From: Bog-473 sp963745665
Lineage (GTDB): Bacteria > Actinomycetota > Acidimicrobiia > Acidimicrobiales > RAAP-2
Length of the DNA: 64,000 bases
Assembly (NCBI GenBank): GCA_963745665.1
Contig: CAVUYE010000003.1
Coordinates: 62,001 to 126,000, forward strand
Direction: 5' to 3'
The position numbers and the translations under genes are program-made. The notes below the pieces were generated by a model, which worked only from the letters and a program-made list of their open reading frames with translations, had not been told where the DNA came from and made no database searches. Shown one piece after another: positions 18,452-27,144 of this stretch (position 1 is the stretch's first letter; each line of letters opens with the position of its first letter).

Positions 18452-19897
18452 CAGGCCTCTCCTCCAGTGCGCACCGCCCGTGCGGACGGGCGCGCCTTCC
18501 AGAAGTAATCGTGAATGCCGTCGGCACTGAACAGCCGGCGGAACGTCATCTCGACCCGGCTGCCGGCGCCGATCTCGTCGGGGTCGACATCGGTCAGCTC
18601 GACCGGATAGCGACCGCCCCCGTCGAAGTCGACGACGGCGAAGACGATGGGCGGGCTCGGCGAGTAGGCCAACCGGTCGATCGTCGAGGTGACCACGGTG
18701 CCGGTGGCGTCGCCATGGGGACCGGTTCCATGTCGTCCACCGCACCACCTTCCATGGAGATCCGCGAGGGCGGCAGGTGGACGGCGCCGGAGCTCCGGTC
18801 CTTCGAGCCGACGAAGCCGAACTTCCATTCCTCGTTGCGGTAGGCCGCCGTGCTCGACACCCGCGCCGGCTCGGGCCGCCGCGGCGGCTCGGGCTGGAGT
18901 TGCCCGCGCCAGGCCAGGAACTTGGAATAGGGCAGCGGCGGCGCCGTTGGCCACCTGCTCGGCGACGGGCCGGGCCGGGTGCCAGCCCGCCAGCGCCTCG
19001 GTGGTGCGGAGCACCACGGCGTCGGCCCCGTCGGCCAGGTGCAGCGCCACCACGAGGACCGTGCCGGCGGGCGTGCCCGCCGCAGCCCAGGGATTCCAGC
19101 GCCCCGGCGACCACCAGGAGTGGGTGAGCCGTGCCGCACTGGCCCACGCTCAGGGAGAGGTCGTCGGCCACCACGGACGCATCGAGCGCCAGCTTCTTGA
19201 CCAGCCCGGAGACGGCCCGGCCGTGCATGCCGGTGACCACCAGGCAGCCCGACGTCACCGGCCTCCAGCCCCGCCGTTTTCAGGGCTCTGGCCAGGGCAT
19301 CTTGCCCCAGGGCCAGGTAGCGGTTCTCGCCGAATCGCTCCTCCCACAGCCTGGAGGTGCGGTCGCCCGGCGAGCGCCAGCGATCGGTGAACTCGTCCGT
19401 GGCCGAGGCGGTGGCGACCAGCTCGGCGAGCACGCCGGGCCCCTCGCCCACGAGCACGGCCGCGCCGGCGTCGCCGCCGGCGGACTCGTCCGCGCTGGTG
19501 GGCAGGCCGTCGCGCAGGTCCCCGGCGACCACCAGGTTCGTCCCGCCTCCGCGCCAGGGCCGCAATTAGGCAGCCCATCCCCGAGCGCAGCGGCGCCTCC
19601 GAAGTCGTAGGCGCCGACGTCACCCGGCAGACGCAATGCAGCTGCAATTGCAGTTGCATTGGTCTTGTCGAGGTAGGCGGGCACCGAGGTGGCGAACCAC
19701 AGCGTTTCTGGGCTGTGACCTGGGGCGGAGCGCAGGGCGAGCCGGGCAGCTTCGACCCCGAGGGTCGTCGTGTCCTCGTCGTGGGAGGCCACGGCTCGGG
19801 TGCCCTTGCCGCCACCGCTCCCCATGAAGTCCTTGATGTCCGCCCGGGTCAACCGCCGATACGGCACGTATCCCGCTGCACTCAGGATGCCTCGCAC
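18451..19897 (-). pseudogene. HMG-CoA synthase-like (KAS III fold) protein with C-terminal DUF35 OB-fold, multiple frame breaks
   Basis: Joined frames give about 480 aa. The N-terminal part (VRGILSAAGYVPYRRLTRAD, GVEAARLAL, LRSGMGCLIAALA, LRDGLPTSADESAGGDAGAA) resembles the HMG-CoA synthase/KAS III family. The C-terminus (GTVVTSTIDRLAYSPSPPIV, VDFDGGGRYPVELTDVD) is a DUF35 acyl-CoA-binding OB-fold. GTG 19897 is the likely start. Frame breaks lie near 19600, 19560, 19257, 19090, 18935 and 18715. There are no internal stops once joined. Overlaps the thiolase start by one base, a conserved partner arrangement in which the DUF35 protein presents acyl-CoA to a thiolase or ketosynthase. Confidence 0.65.
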
Positions 19898-19930
19898 GGC
19901 CGCTGAGCCTAACGGGTGCCGAAACACGGT

Positions 19931-19945
19931 CTGACGGGTCGTCAG
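19931..19945. promoter_or_regulatory. Inverted repeat CTGACGGGTCGTCAG in a divergent promoter region
   Basis: Perfect 6-bp arms (CTGACG/CGTCAG) with a 3-bp spacer lie in the 88-bp gap between the divergent HMG-CoA-synthase-like and DUF1707-cyclase genes. A TetR/GntR-sized operator is possible; the cognate regulator is not in the window. Confidence 0.35.
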
Positions 19946-19985
19946 ATCTCGCCCCGACCAGGCGAAACAGGGCAAACTGTCTCTC

Positions 19986-21236
19986 ATGGCGGACCCGCCG
20001 CTTCCAGACAGCCCGCCCCCGCCTCCCGGGGGCCCCGGACCCCTGACCGAACGGGTGGCCGACGCCGACCGGGACCGGACCGTCACCCAGCTCCGCGAGC
20101 ACGTGGTCGAGGGGCGCCTGACGCTCGACGAGTTCTCCGACCGGGTGGGGCAGGCGCTCGCAGGCCAGGACCCGGGGTGACCTCGTCGCCGTCATGGCCG
20201 ACCTGCCCGCAGACGACCCAGGTCGCCAGCCTGCCGGAGCCCACCGACCGCCCCGCCCAGGAAGAAGGGGCGCTGGCACGTCGCCGTCATGAGCGGGCAC
20301 AGCACCAGGGGCCGCTGGCGCATCAGCGGGAAGACCAACGCCGTGGCGGTGATGGGCGGCTGCGAGATGGACCTGCGCCGGGCCGAGCTCGAGGGCCCCG
20401 AGGTCGAGATCACCGCCGTGGCCTTCTGGGGCGGCATCGACATCATCGTGCCCGAGGGGTTCGACGTGGAGCTGCGGGGCTTCTCGTTCATGGGCGGCCG
20501 CGACCTGAAGTTGCGCGACGTGCCCATCGTGCCGGGCTCGCCCCGCATCGTGGTGCGCGGCTTCGCCGTCATGGGCGGCATCGACGTCAAGAGCCGCCCG
20601 AACCGGTCGGCCAAGCGGCTCGGCAAGGGCTCGACCACCGATGAGCTCGCCGCAGCCGACCCCGTCGCCGATCCCACGGCAACTGGCCGCGCTCGAAAAC
20701 GACATCCGGCGCGACCTTCCGCCGACGGCACCGTCACCATCCTCTTCTGCGACATGGTCGACTACGCCGGCATGACCGAGCGGCTCGGCGACCAGGCCTC
20801 GCGTGAAGTCCTGCGCGAGCACCACCGCATCGTGCGCGACGCCATCGCACCGACACGGCGGCCGCGAAATCAAGCGTGCAGGGCGACGGCTTCATGGTGG
20901 CGTTCGGCGGCGTGGCCCGCGCCCTGCGTTGTGCCATCGACATCCAACGCGCCTTCCACGCCCACGTTCCCGCCGACGACGGCGCGCAATCGCCGTCCAC
21001 ATCGGCGTCCACACCGGGGACGCGATGGACGAAGGCGATGACCTACCTCGGGCACACGGTGATCGTGGCCAGCCGGTTGGCCGACGCCGCCGGCGCCGGC
21101 GAAGATCCTCGTGTCCTCCCTGTCGGAGCAACTGGTCCAGGGATCCGGCGAGTTCACCTTCGACGGCCACCGCGAGACGCGGCTCAAGGGCATGGCGCGG
21201 GCGCAGCTGTCCGCCACCCTCGCCTGGATGCAGTGA
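19986..21236 (+). pseudogene. DUF1707 - LiaF-like - class III adenylate/guanylate cyclase fusion, several frame breaks
   Basis: Joined frames read as one ~410-aa protein. Residues ~15-70 are DUF1707 (ADADRDRTVTQLREHVVEGR, LTLDEFSDRVGQAL). A LiaF-like beta-helical domain follows (NAVAVMGGCEMDLRRAELEG, FWGGIDIIVPEGF, VMGGIDVKS). The last part is a class III nucleotide cyclase (GTVTILFCDMVDYAGMTERL with the metal Asp, VQGDGFMVAFGGVA, TYLGHTVIVASRLADAA, KILVSSLSEQLVQ). Breaks lie near 20168, 20260, 20852, 20872, 20985, 21037 and 21096. It probably links cell-envelope or DUF1707 sensing to cAMP/cGMP synthesis. The second cyclase starts 4 bp later. Confidence 0.7.
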
Positions 21237-21240
21237 ACGG

Positions 21241-22386
21241 GTGGATCCGGTGGACGCCTGGCGCGACGCCGGCCTCTATGACCCGGACGATCCCGGTGCG
21301 CGCCGAGCGGCTGGCGCTTCTGCGAGTACCTGACCGAACACGGTGCCACCCTCGAGCAGATGGTTAGGGCCCACCGCATGGGAACGCTGCCCGGAGTGGC
21401 GAGCGACCTCGTGACCCAGGGCCGCACCGACATGGTGACCGTGACGGAGGTGGCGGCCCGCGCGGCCTGCCCGGCCCCGCGCGTCATGCGAGTCCTGTTG
21501 GCCGCGGGCATCCCGGCCCGGAGCGAGACCGAGGTGCCAGCCGATCTGACTTCGTTCATGGCGGCCTTCGAGCAGGGCGCAGCCCTGTTGGGGGAGGAGG
21601 CGATCCTGGCCTTCACGCGGGTGCTCGGCGCCGCCGCCAACAACGTGGCCGAGGCGGCCGTAGCGCTCTTTTTCGCCGAGCTGGGGCCGGGGACGGTGCG
21701 CGAGGGACCCGACGAGCTGGCCCGGGCCCAGCTGGCCGAGGCCGCCACCACCGCCTTCACGTCCGTGCCCGACGTGCTGGCCCTTTTGGTGTTCGATGCC
21801 TTCGAGAGGGCACAGCGCCGGGCCGAGGCGGCCCGGTCCTGGCTGGGTTCCGGCCCTTCCGCCGACGACCAATTCGAGGGCCCGAGCAGAGGTCGTCGCC
21901 CTGGGCTTCGTCGACCTGGTGGGCTCGACGGCCTGGGCCCAGACCCTGCCGCTGCGCGACCAGAGCCTGGCCCTCAGCCGGTTCGAATCGGCCGCCTGGA
22001 CGAGCGCGGTGCTGTCCGGCGGCCGGGTCGTCAAGACGATCGGCGACGAGGTGTTCTTCGCTGCTCCGACGGCGGAGGCCGCCTGCCGGATCGGGCTCGA
22101 GGTGTGCCGAGCGGCGGCAGAGGATGATGTGCTGCCTGCCGCCCGTGGCGCGGTGGGCATCGGCCTCGCCACCCCCCGGGAAGGCGACTACTACGGCCCG
22201 TTGGTGAACCTGTTGTCCCGCCTGGTGAAGGCGGCTCCTCCGGGCCGGCTCGTGGTCACCGAGGCGGTGGCCGCTGCCATGCCTCCGGAGAGCTGGGTGC
22301 TCCGCCCTCTCGAACCGGCAGCGCTGCGCGGCATCGAGGAACCCGTCCGGGCGTTCGTCATCGAGTCCGCCCAACGCTCCGACTGA
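21241..22386 (+). pseudogene. Class III adenylate cyclase with Rv1264-like regulatory domain, three frame breaks
   Basis: The N-terminal ~170 residues (DAWRDAGLYDPDDPGA, then AERLALLEYLTEHGATLEQM, TVTEVAARAACPAPRVMRVL) match the adenylate cyclase regulatory domain of mycobacterial Rv1264, a pH-responsive cyclase. The catalytic domain has GFVDLVGSTAW (metal Asp) and GRVVKTIGDEVFF (second metal Asp region), then GPLVNLLSRLVKAAPPG. Extra C bases near 21301 and 21326 and a shift near 21880 break the frame. GTG 21241 sits 4 bp after the preceding cyclase. Normal length (~380 aa) and complete motifs suggest the breaks may be sequence errors. Confidence 0.72.
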
Positions 22387-22522
22387 ACCCGCCCGAGGCA
22401 ACGTCACCTCGCTGTTAACACCCTGCTCAGATCCGTTAACACCCTCACCATCAGCCTTGTCATGTTGGGCTCGCGCCTGGTGTAAACGCGCCGCGCTGCT
22501 CCCTACGCCGAACCTCCATCCA

Positions 22523-22539
22523 AAGAAGGCGTCCTTCTT
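22523..22539 (+). terminator. Short hairpin after the second cyclase gene
   Basis: AAGAAGG and CCTTCTT form a 7-bp stem with a CGT loop, about 140 bp after the cyclase stop. No long T run follows, so this is a weak terminator candidate. Confidence 0.3.
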
Positions 22540-22812
22540 GTGAGCGAACACTCCGTGCGCCAGGTCGCCCATCCGGTGCTCGTCCCGGCTCCTCGAGCCC
22601 TTCGGATGCTGGGCACTCGGATGTTCGACGTGCGCCGGCGTGCCTCGGGCCCGATCAAGCGCCGTCAGCCCCGGGCCATCAGGATCCGAGCGAACGAACA
22701 GCCGCAGGGGATCGCGGGTCTGTGCCTGGCGCAAGCCCGCTTCGCTCTCACCACCTGGCTGCCACCATTCTGCGCCGCTGCTGTAAACACCTGGGGTTAC
22801 TGTTAACGGGTC

Positions 22813-23289
22813 ATGGCGACGACCAAGTCAACCGTTGTCGGCATCCGGCTCGATCATGAGCGGCGCGCCTGGGTCGAAGCCGAGGCGGCGCGCCTCGGGG
22901 TTTCCGTCCGCGGTTTGTTCGAGGGGATGATCGACGAGGCGCGCTCGGTGGAAACGGTTGCCGCCGGCAGGCCCGTGCACGAGCCCGGCTCCGCTCCCGC
23001 CTTGACTGCCGTCCCGCCGATGGAAGAGGTCACGGACGCGTCCGGCCCGGAGCGGGCGGCGACATCCGGACGGTCAGGAAGTGTTAACGCGGGACCGTCG
23101 TCGTCACAGCGTCAGAACTCCGGTGCGCCGTCGGTGCCGGGCCTCGGGTTGGTGACCGGAATACCGGGCGGCCTCATCCGCGGCGCATTTTCGCTGACTG
23201 CGAATCTGATTGAGTCGAGCGGTCGGTGTGCGACCAACAAACTCGGTCACTGCGCGTTAACGCGACGCTGGGTCGACCGCTCGCTGTAA
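22813..23289 (+). CDS. Small protein with ribbon-helix-helix-like N-terminus
   Basis: A 158-aa protein. Residues 5-40 (STVVGIRLDHERRAWVEAEA, then RLGVSVRGLFEGMIDEA) look like a ribbon-helix-helix DNA-binding fold as in antitoxins or mobilisation/partition regulators. The middle is low-complexity and the C-terminus is unrecognised. ATG 22813 follows two TGTWAAC motifs, and the stop TAA lies within a third, so autoregulation through these motifs is plausible. No toxin or relaxase neighbour is visible. Function is not assigned. Confidence 0.5.
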   Translation: MATTKSTVVGIRLDHERRAWVEAEAARLGVSVRGLFEGMIDEARSVETVAAGRPVHEPGSAPALTAVPPMEEVTDASGPERAATSGRSGSVNAGPSSSQRQNSGAPSVPGLGLVTGIPGGLIRGAFSLTANLIESSGRCATNKLGHCALTRRWVDRSL

Positions 23290-23348
23290 ACACTCCAGCC
23301 ATCGCCCGCTATCGACCTCGGCAACTGCCGCACCGTTGACTTGGTAAT

Positions 23349-23364
23349 TGTTTCACGAGGAACA
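23349..23364. promoter_or_regulatory. parS-like palindrome TGTTTCACGAGGAACA
   Basis: This 16-mer differs at a single central position from a TGTTTCACGTGGAACA-type ParB binding site. The half site TGTTCCAC recurs about 40 bp downstream. The surrounding 23290-23690 stretch has no supported gene. No parA or parB gene lies in the window, so the call rests on the motif alone. Confidence 0.3.
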
Positions 23365-23699
23365 CAGCGGTGGTGCTGGGGTGTGTGATGTTCCACCGAA
23401 TCGCTCGACCTGCAAAACTGCCCGGCTGTTTCGCGTGCGCGGGCGCGACGCGCGGTGCGAGAGGTTCTCGAACCTTCTTTCGATCGTCACCTCGAACTGA
23501 TGAGCGTGTCACCGCCGGGGAGGATCTTTGTCGACATCCTCTGCACCAGTGAGCAAGAAGGCTCAGGGCACGTCAGCGCCCGCACCACGAGCAAGGCGAC
23601 ACCAGTCCCGAGGGTCTGAGGAGCATACGGTCGCAACGACCTCATGCCTGGTCAAAGGCAATTCCCGACGCGGGCCTGTCTCGAAGCACACACCTCAGA

Positions 23700-23894
23700 C
23701 CCGACGCCGCAGCGTGGCTGGGTACTTGGTTCGACGGTCACAATCAGCTCTACTTTGGGAGTTACCTGACCTTGTCGAACAACTCGTGGATGATCAACCG
23801 CGAGCAGATGCCCGTGACGCCTTGGGCGTTGCCGGGTAAAATGGCCAGCAGCAACATCGCCTGGTCAAACGGCGTGCCGGGGCCGGGGCGCTAA
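23700..23894 (+). pseudogene. C-terminal remnant of an unidentified protein
   Basis: This 65-codon open stretch ending in TAA at 23892 has strong protein character (WLGTWFDGHNQLYFGSYLTL, then SNNSWMINREQMPVTPWALP), rich in W, N and Y as in secreted or glycan-acting proteins. The frame continues upstream only to a TGA at 23551 with no convincing start. I read it as the tail of a truncated gene. Family not recognised. Confidence 0.3.
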
Positions 23895-24676
23895 CGGTGG
23901 CGCCTGATCTGTCGATGTGTGGCGCGCCACCGGACCTTGCGGGCGAACATTCCGACATCAGCTCCGGCCGATCGACAAAGGTTGATGACTATCTCACGCG
24001 TGGAGGCTGGCTCGAAGAAGGGCTGCTGCCAATCCCCTTCGTCGAGTGCTCCATCGGACTCGCGACGGTAGGCAGCCCATTTCGCGGTGCGTTGTACCTC
24101 GGTCCACCTCGGGTCCTCTACCAGGAATCCGTCGAGAACCTGGACCGCTGCAAGCTGTAAGTCGTCAATGACCAATACCCCTCCACGTCGAAGATGGCGC
24201 GCGCCGTAGTACCAGTCGATGATTGGCGTCGGAAAGCCGTGGCCGCCGTCGATCAACACCAAGTCGACGGCTTCTACCTCAAGAGCGGGGAGCGCTTCGT
24301 CCGACGGGGCAACTACGAAGGTGGCGTTGCTGTCGGTGATCCCATGTTCGCCGAGGTATGCAACAAGTTTGTCGACCTCGTCTTGGAACGGCACGACGCA
24401 AATGTGAGGGTTCCCGATGCTGGCAAACAGCGCCGTGGAGACTCCGAGGCCAGTTTCAAGAGTCCGCGAGTTTGGCCCGACAACCGACTCGATGAACTCG
24501 TAGCATGACCGCTCAGTCCACCAGACGCCCGACGCCACGTTGAAGTGAACACTCGGTGGATCTTTCAAGAGGTCGTCGAGATCCACGGGGTCACACCCTA
24601 CCGAAGGGACTTCCGACCATGCTGACGGCGACCCCCCGCCTCGCAGTCCCCTCCCGAAGGGATCAAGAGGTTCCAC
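23891..24676 (-). CDS. Class I SAM-dependent methyltransferase
   Basis: A 261-aa Rossmann methyltransferase of the Methyltransf_24 type. The SAM loop is TLETGLGVSTALFASIG, and the acidic strand and post-loop read VDLVLIDGGHGFPTPIIDWY, followed by LRRGGVLVIDD. The true start is uncertain; the first ~30 residues are poorly conserved in character and a later start near PVDLDDLLKDP is possible. It lies convergent to the remnant at 23.7 kb and in line with a membrane protein gene upstream. Substrate unknown; glycan or cell-surface modification would fit the neighbourhood. Confidence 0.72.
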   Translation of the reverse strand: MEPLDPFGRGLRGGGSPSAWSEVPSVGCDPVDLDDLLKDPPSVHFNVASGVWWTERSCYEFIESVVGPNSRTLETGLGVSTALFASIGNPHICVVPFQDEVDKLVAYLGEHGITDSNATFVVAPSDEALPALEVEAVDLVLIDGGHGFPTPIIDWYYGARHLRRGGVLVIDDLQLAAVQVLDGFLVEDPRWTEVQRTAKWAAYRRESDGALDEGDWQQPFFEPASTREIVINLCRSAGADVGMFARKVRWRATHRQIRRHR

Positions 24677-24747
24677 GAGCTTTCCTGCCCCACAACAAAA
24701 CCACCGCCGCAGAGCCCAAGGTCAGCGCACCGGTGCGATGGCGGCGC

Positions 24748-26346
24748 TCAACAGGCCGTGCCGGTGTCCAAGGTGAGGAGTTTCCAGCCGTTGACGGAGG
24801 TGACCTTGGCGACCTTGAAGTCGTGTTCCACCGTGTCGAGATGCGGTTCCATGTACGCCTTCGACCAGGGGGCGTAGACGACTGTCGCCGGACGGCCGCA
24901 GAGATTCTGCTCGACCGACGACATCTGGGCGGCGAAGTGACGGTTGGTCTTCAACGTCAACGGAGAGGCCGTCACGGGAAGGATGTGAATGGGGCGGCCG
25001 CTGATGAAGTACACGACGTCGGGCAGATTCGAATAGATGACGGAGTTCTTCGGGACGGTAGCGAGAGCCCCCCTGAGCGCGGCGTTCGACGGTGTGGCCG
25101 CCGCGTAGCTTCCCTGCTCGGCTTGCCGTGCCACATCGAAGGCGGTCCAGGCGGCCGTCACGACGAGCAGGCAGACAATCGCCGTGGCGATCGGAGGTCC
25201 ATAGGGGGACCGCGGTACCGCCGACCACGATGCGAACCGTGGCCAGTTTTGTGCGCACCACAGCAGGAGCAGCATGAACGCGAGGAAGAGCATCCGGGCA
25301 TTCAGTTGGATCAACGGATCGATGAACGATCGGGAGGCGAACAAGAAGACGAGGTAGGTGATCGTCAGGATCAGGAACAACCAATCAGTGCGTTCGAGAC
25401 GAATCGGCGAGATTGATCCCAGAGAGCCATTGATCTTCAGCGCGACAACACCGATGACGATGACCGCCACTATGAGCACCCGGAGGTCTGCCGAATGCAC
25501 GCCGGGGACGATGAAGCCGGTGATGGTGAAGAGACTCGTCTCGAGGTCGTAGAACGAAGCGATGTGGAGCGAAGGAGACTCCGGAGAGTTGTGAATGCTG
25601 TGCAACCAGATCAAAAGCGGGATGTTCCCGACGATCGCCAGCGCCGCCGCGAACCTGAGCCGCCGGGCGATCGGCTCCCTCCAGAGAAAGAGGATGGCGA
25701 GGACGCCTCCGATCAAGAAGGCCTCACCGAGATAACGCGTGACCGTTGACAGCCCGAAGGCGATCGACGCCAGCAGGATTGATGCCACCGCCGGCCGGCG
25801 GAAGAAACTGACGAGACCGTGAAGCCCCAGCAGCACCAAGAAGAAGAACAAAGACTCTGAGGCGAGCGTTCCGAACAGTTGAAACGATGTGCCGGCAAAG
25901 ATGATGGCCAGTGCGATGGCCCCGAACCTCGTCACCCCCAGACGCTGGGCCAGGACGCCGAAGAGGAACACGCTGGCAGAGAACAGCGCGACGGCCAGGA
26001 TGCGAGCCCAAAGCAGAATTGAGCTACTCCAGACACTGAGGAGTAGCGAATAACCCGGCGGCCAGTGCGAGACCGGCCCTCCTGCAGTCAGACGCCACTG
26101 GGTGTAGAGGCTGCCGTAGGGCACGCTGACCCCGTGACCGGCAGCCAAACTGCGAGCGACCGCGATGTAGGCAATCGGATCGCCCCAGGTAACGACGAGT
26201 CCGCCCCGATAGGCAATTGCGAACCCCAGCCCCGAGACAACAGCAACCACCGCAACCCAGATTGTGGTTACGAGCCGCGACCTTCGATCGGCGTTGTCTC
26301 GCGGGACCACGGCAGGCACCGCTTCAGTGCTCACCACCGCGTTCAT
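24748..26346 (-). CDS. Multi-pass membrane protein, GT-C glycosyltransferase-like
   Basis: A 532-aa membrane protein with about 11-12 hydrophobic helices and a C-terminal soluble ~100-residue domain. The first extracytoplasmic loop after helix 1 contains GDPIAYIAVARSLAAGHG followed by HWPPGYSLLL, the layout of ArnT/PMT-like GT-C enzymes that take sugars from polyprenyl phosphate (an acidic residue in loop 1 is catalytic in that family). The C-terminal domain (NSVIYSNLPDVVYFISGRPI) is like that in uncharacterised actinobacterial homologues. Donor and acceptor are unknown. Confidence 0.65.
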   Translation of the reverse strand: MNAVVSTEAVPAVVPRDNADRRSRLVTTIWVAVVAVVSGLGFAIAYRGGLVVTWGDPIAYIAVARSLAAGHGVSVPYGSLYTQWRLTAGGPVSHWPPGYSLLLSVWSSSILLWARILAVALFSASVFLFGVLAQRLGVTRFGAIALAIIFAGTSFQLFGTLASESLFFFLVLLGLHGLVSFFRRPAVASILLASIAFGLSTVTRYLGEAFLIGGVLAILFLWREPIARRLRFAAALAIVGNIPLLIWLHSIHNSPESPSLHIASFYDLETSLFTITGFIVPGVHSADLRVLIVAVIVIGVVALKINGSLGSISPIRLERTDWLFLILTITYLVFLFASRSFIDPLIQLNARMLFLAFMLLLLWCAQNWPRFASWSAVPRSPYGPPIATAIVCLLVVTAAWTAFDVARQAEQGSYAAATPSNAALRGALATVPKNSVIYSNLPDVVYFISGRPIHILPVTASPLTLKTNRHFAAQMSSVEQNLCGRPATVVYAPWSKAYMEPHLDTVEHDFKVAKVTSVNGWKLLTLDTGTAC

Positions 26347-27144
26347 CGTGCCCCCTTTAGGCGATCAGTGTCTGCCGACCCCACAGGGCCGGGACGGCCC
26401 CATGGGGCCTAGCCGGGCGGGGTTCTCCTCCAAACGTCTCCGCACTTTATGCCGAGTCAACTCAGGAGTTTGGGGCGGGGCGGTCCGCCGGCCCATTCCC
26501 GACGTAGATCGCCTCGGTCCGCTTCGACGAGCACGTCGGAGCCATTGAGGATTTCGCCGAGTCGAAGAGTCGATGAAGAGATTTGGGCCGTCGAGACCGT
26601 CCGCAGTACGTGACGGCGCGGCCGTGTGCGGGCCGCCGGCTCTGGGTTGATCCAGCTGAGAGAATCATGGTCCCTTTGGTAACCGAGCGGCGTCAGTCGA
26701 CAGTCAGCGGCAATGCGTGGGTCAACCGTTAGGCCAACTTCACGTGGCCAAGGGCAGTGTTGTCGTTCTGGGACGTATTCCGCTGCTGCCCCAGAACGGC
26801 CCAGAATGCCTGGCGGACAACACCACAAATGTTCAACACTGCTCCGGAGCGGTGAACACCGCCCCGTGAAATTCAATCGGGCCGGGCAACTGGCGGCTGG
26901 GGACGCAGGAGCTCGCAGCGTGAGCGTAACTCACTGGTTTGCTCAACGGACTGCCCGGCAGTGGTTGGGCGATACAACGTCTAACTTGATCAGCGCCACG
27001 TCACAGCGACTTACTCTCTACTGCTCCAAGACGTCCTCGCGAAGCCCTTGGCTTTCCGGGGTCCGGCCGATAAGAAGCTTTGGACCTCCAACTGGATATC
27101 GCAAGACTCCCAGTAGATCGGTCCCGGCAGTTCGCGTGGGCGGC
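26347..27144. other. Non-coding stretch
   Basis: About 800 bp without a gene I can support. Open frames in both directions have no family character and are rich in Arg/Pro/Ser. The left 100 bp must hold the promoter of the membrane protein gene. Confidence 0.4.

Larger units (their letters stand above)
22413..23293. repeat. Cluster of TGTWAAC motifs around the small RHH-like gene
   Basis: GTTAAC or GTAAAC cores occur at about 22414, 22435 (both as GTTAACACCCT, exactly 21 bp apart), 22482, 22783, 22802, 23093, 23256 (inside the palindrome CGCGTTAACGCG) and 23286. Eight AT-rich 6-mers in 0.9 kb of GC-rich DNA are unlikely by chance. Two lie in the 30 bp upstream of the gene at 22813 and one contains its stop codon. 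The 22387-22812 interval itself holds no gene I can support. Confidence 0.5.

Noticed and set aside
22540..22806. An 88-codon frame upstream of the RHH-like gene
   Set aside because: Arg/Pro/Ala-rich without recognisable domain; the region is better explained as regulatory DNA with repeated motifs.
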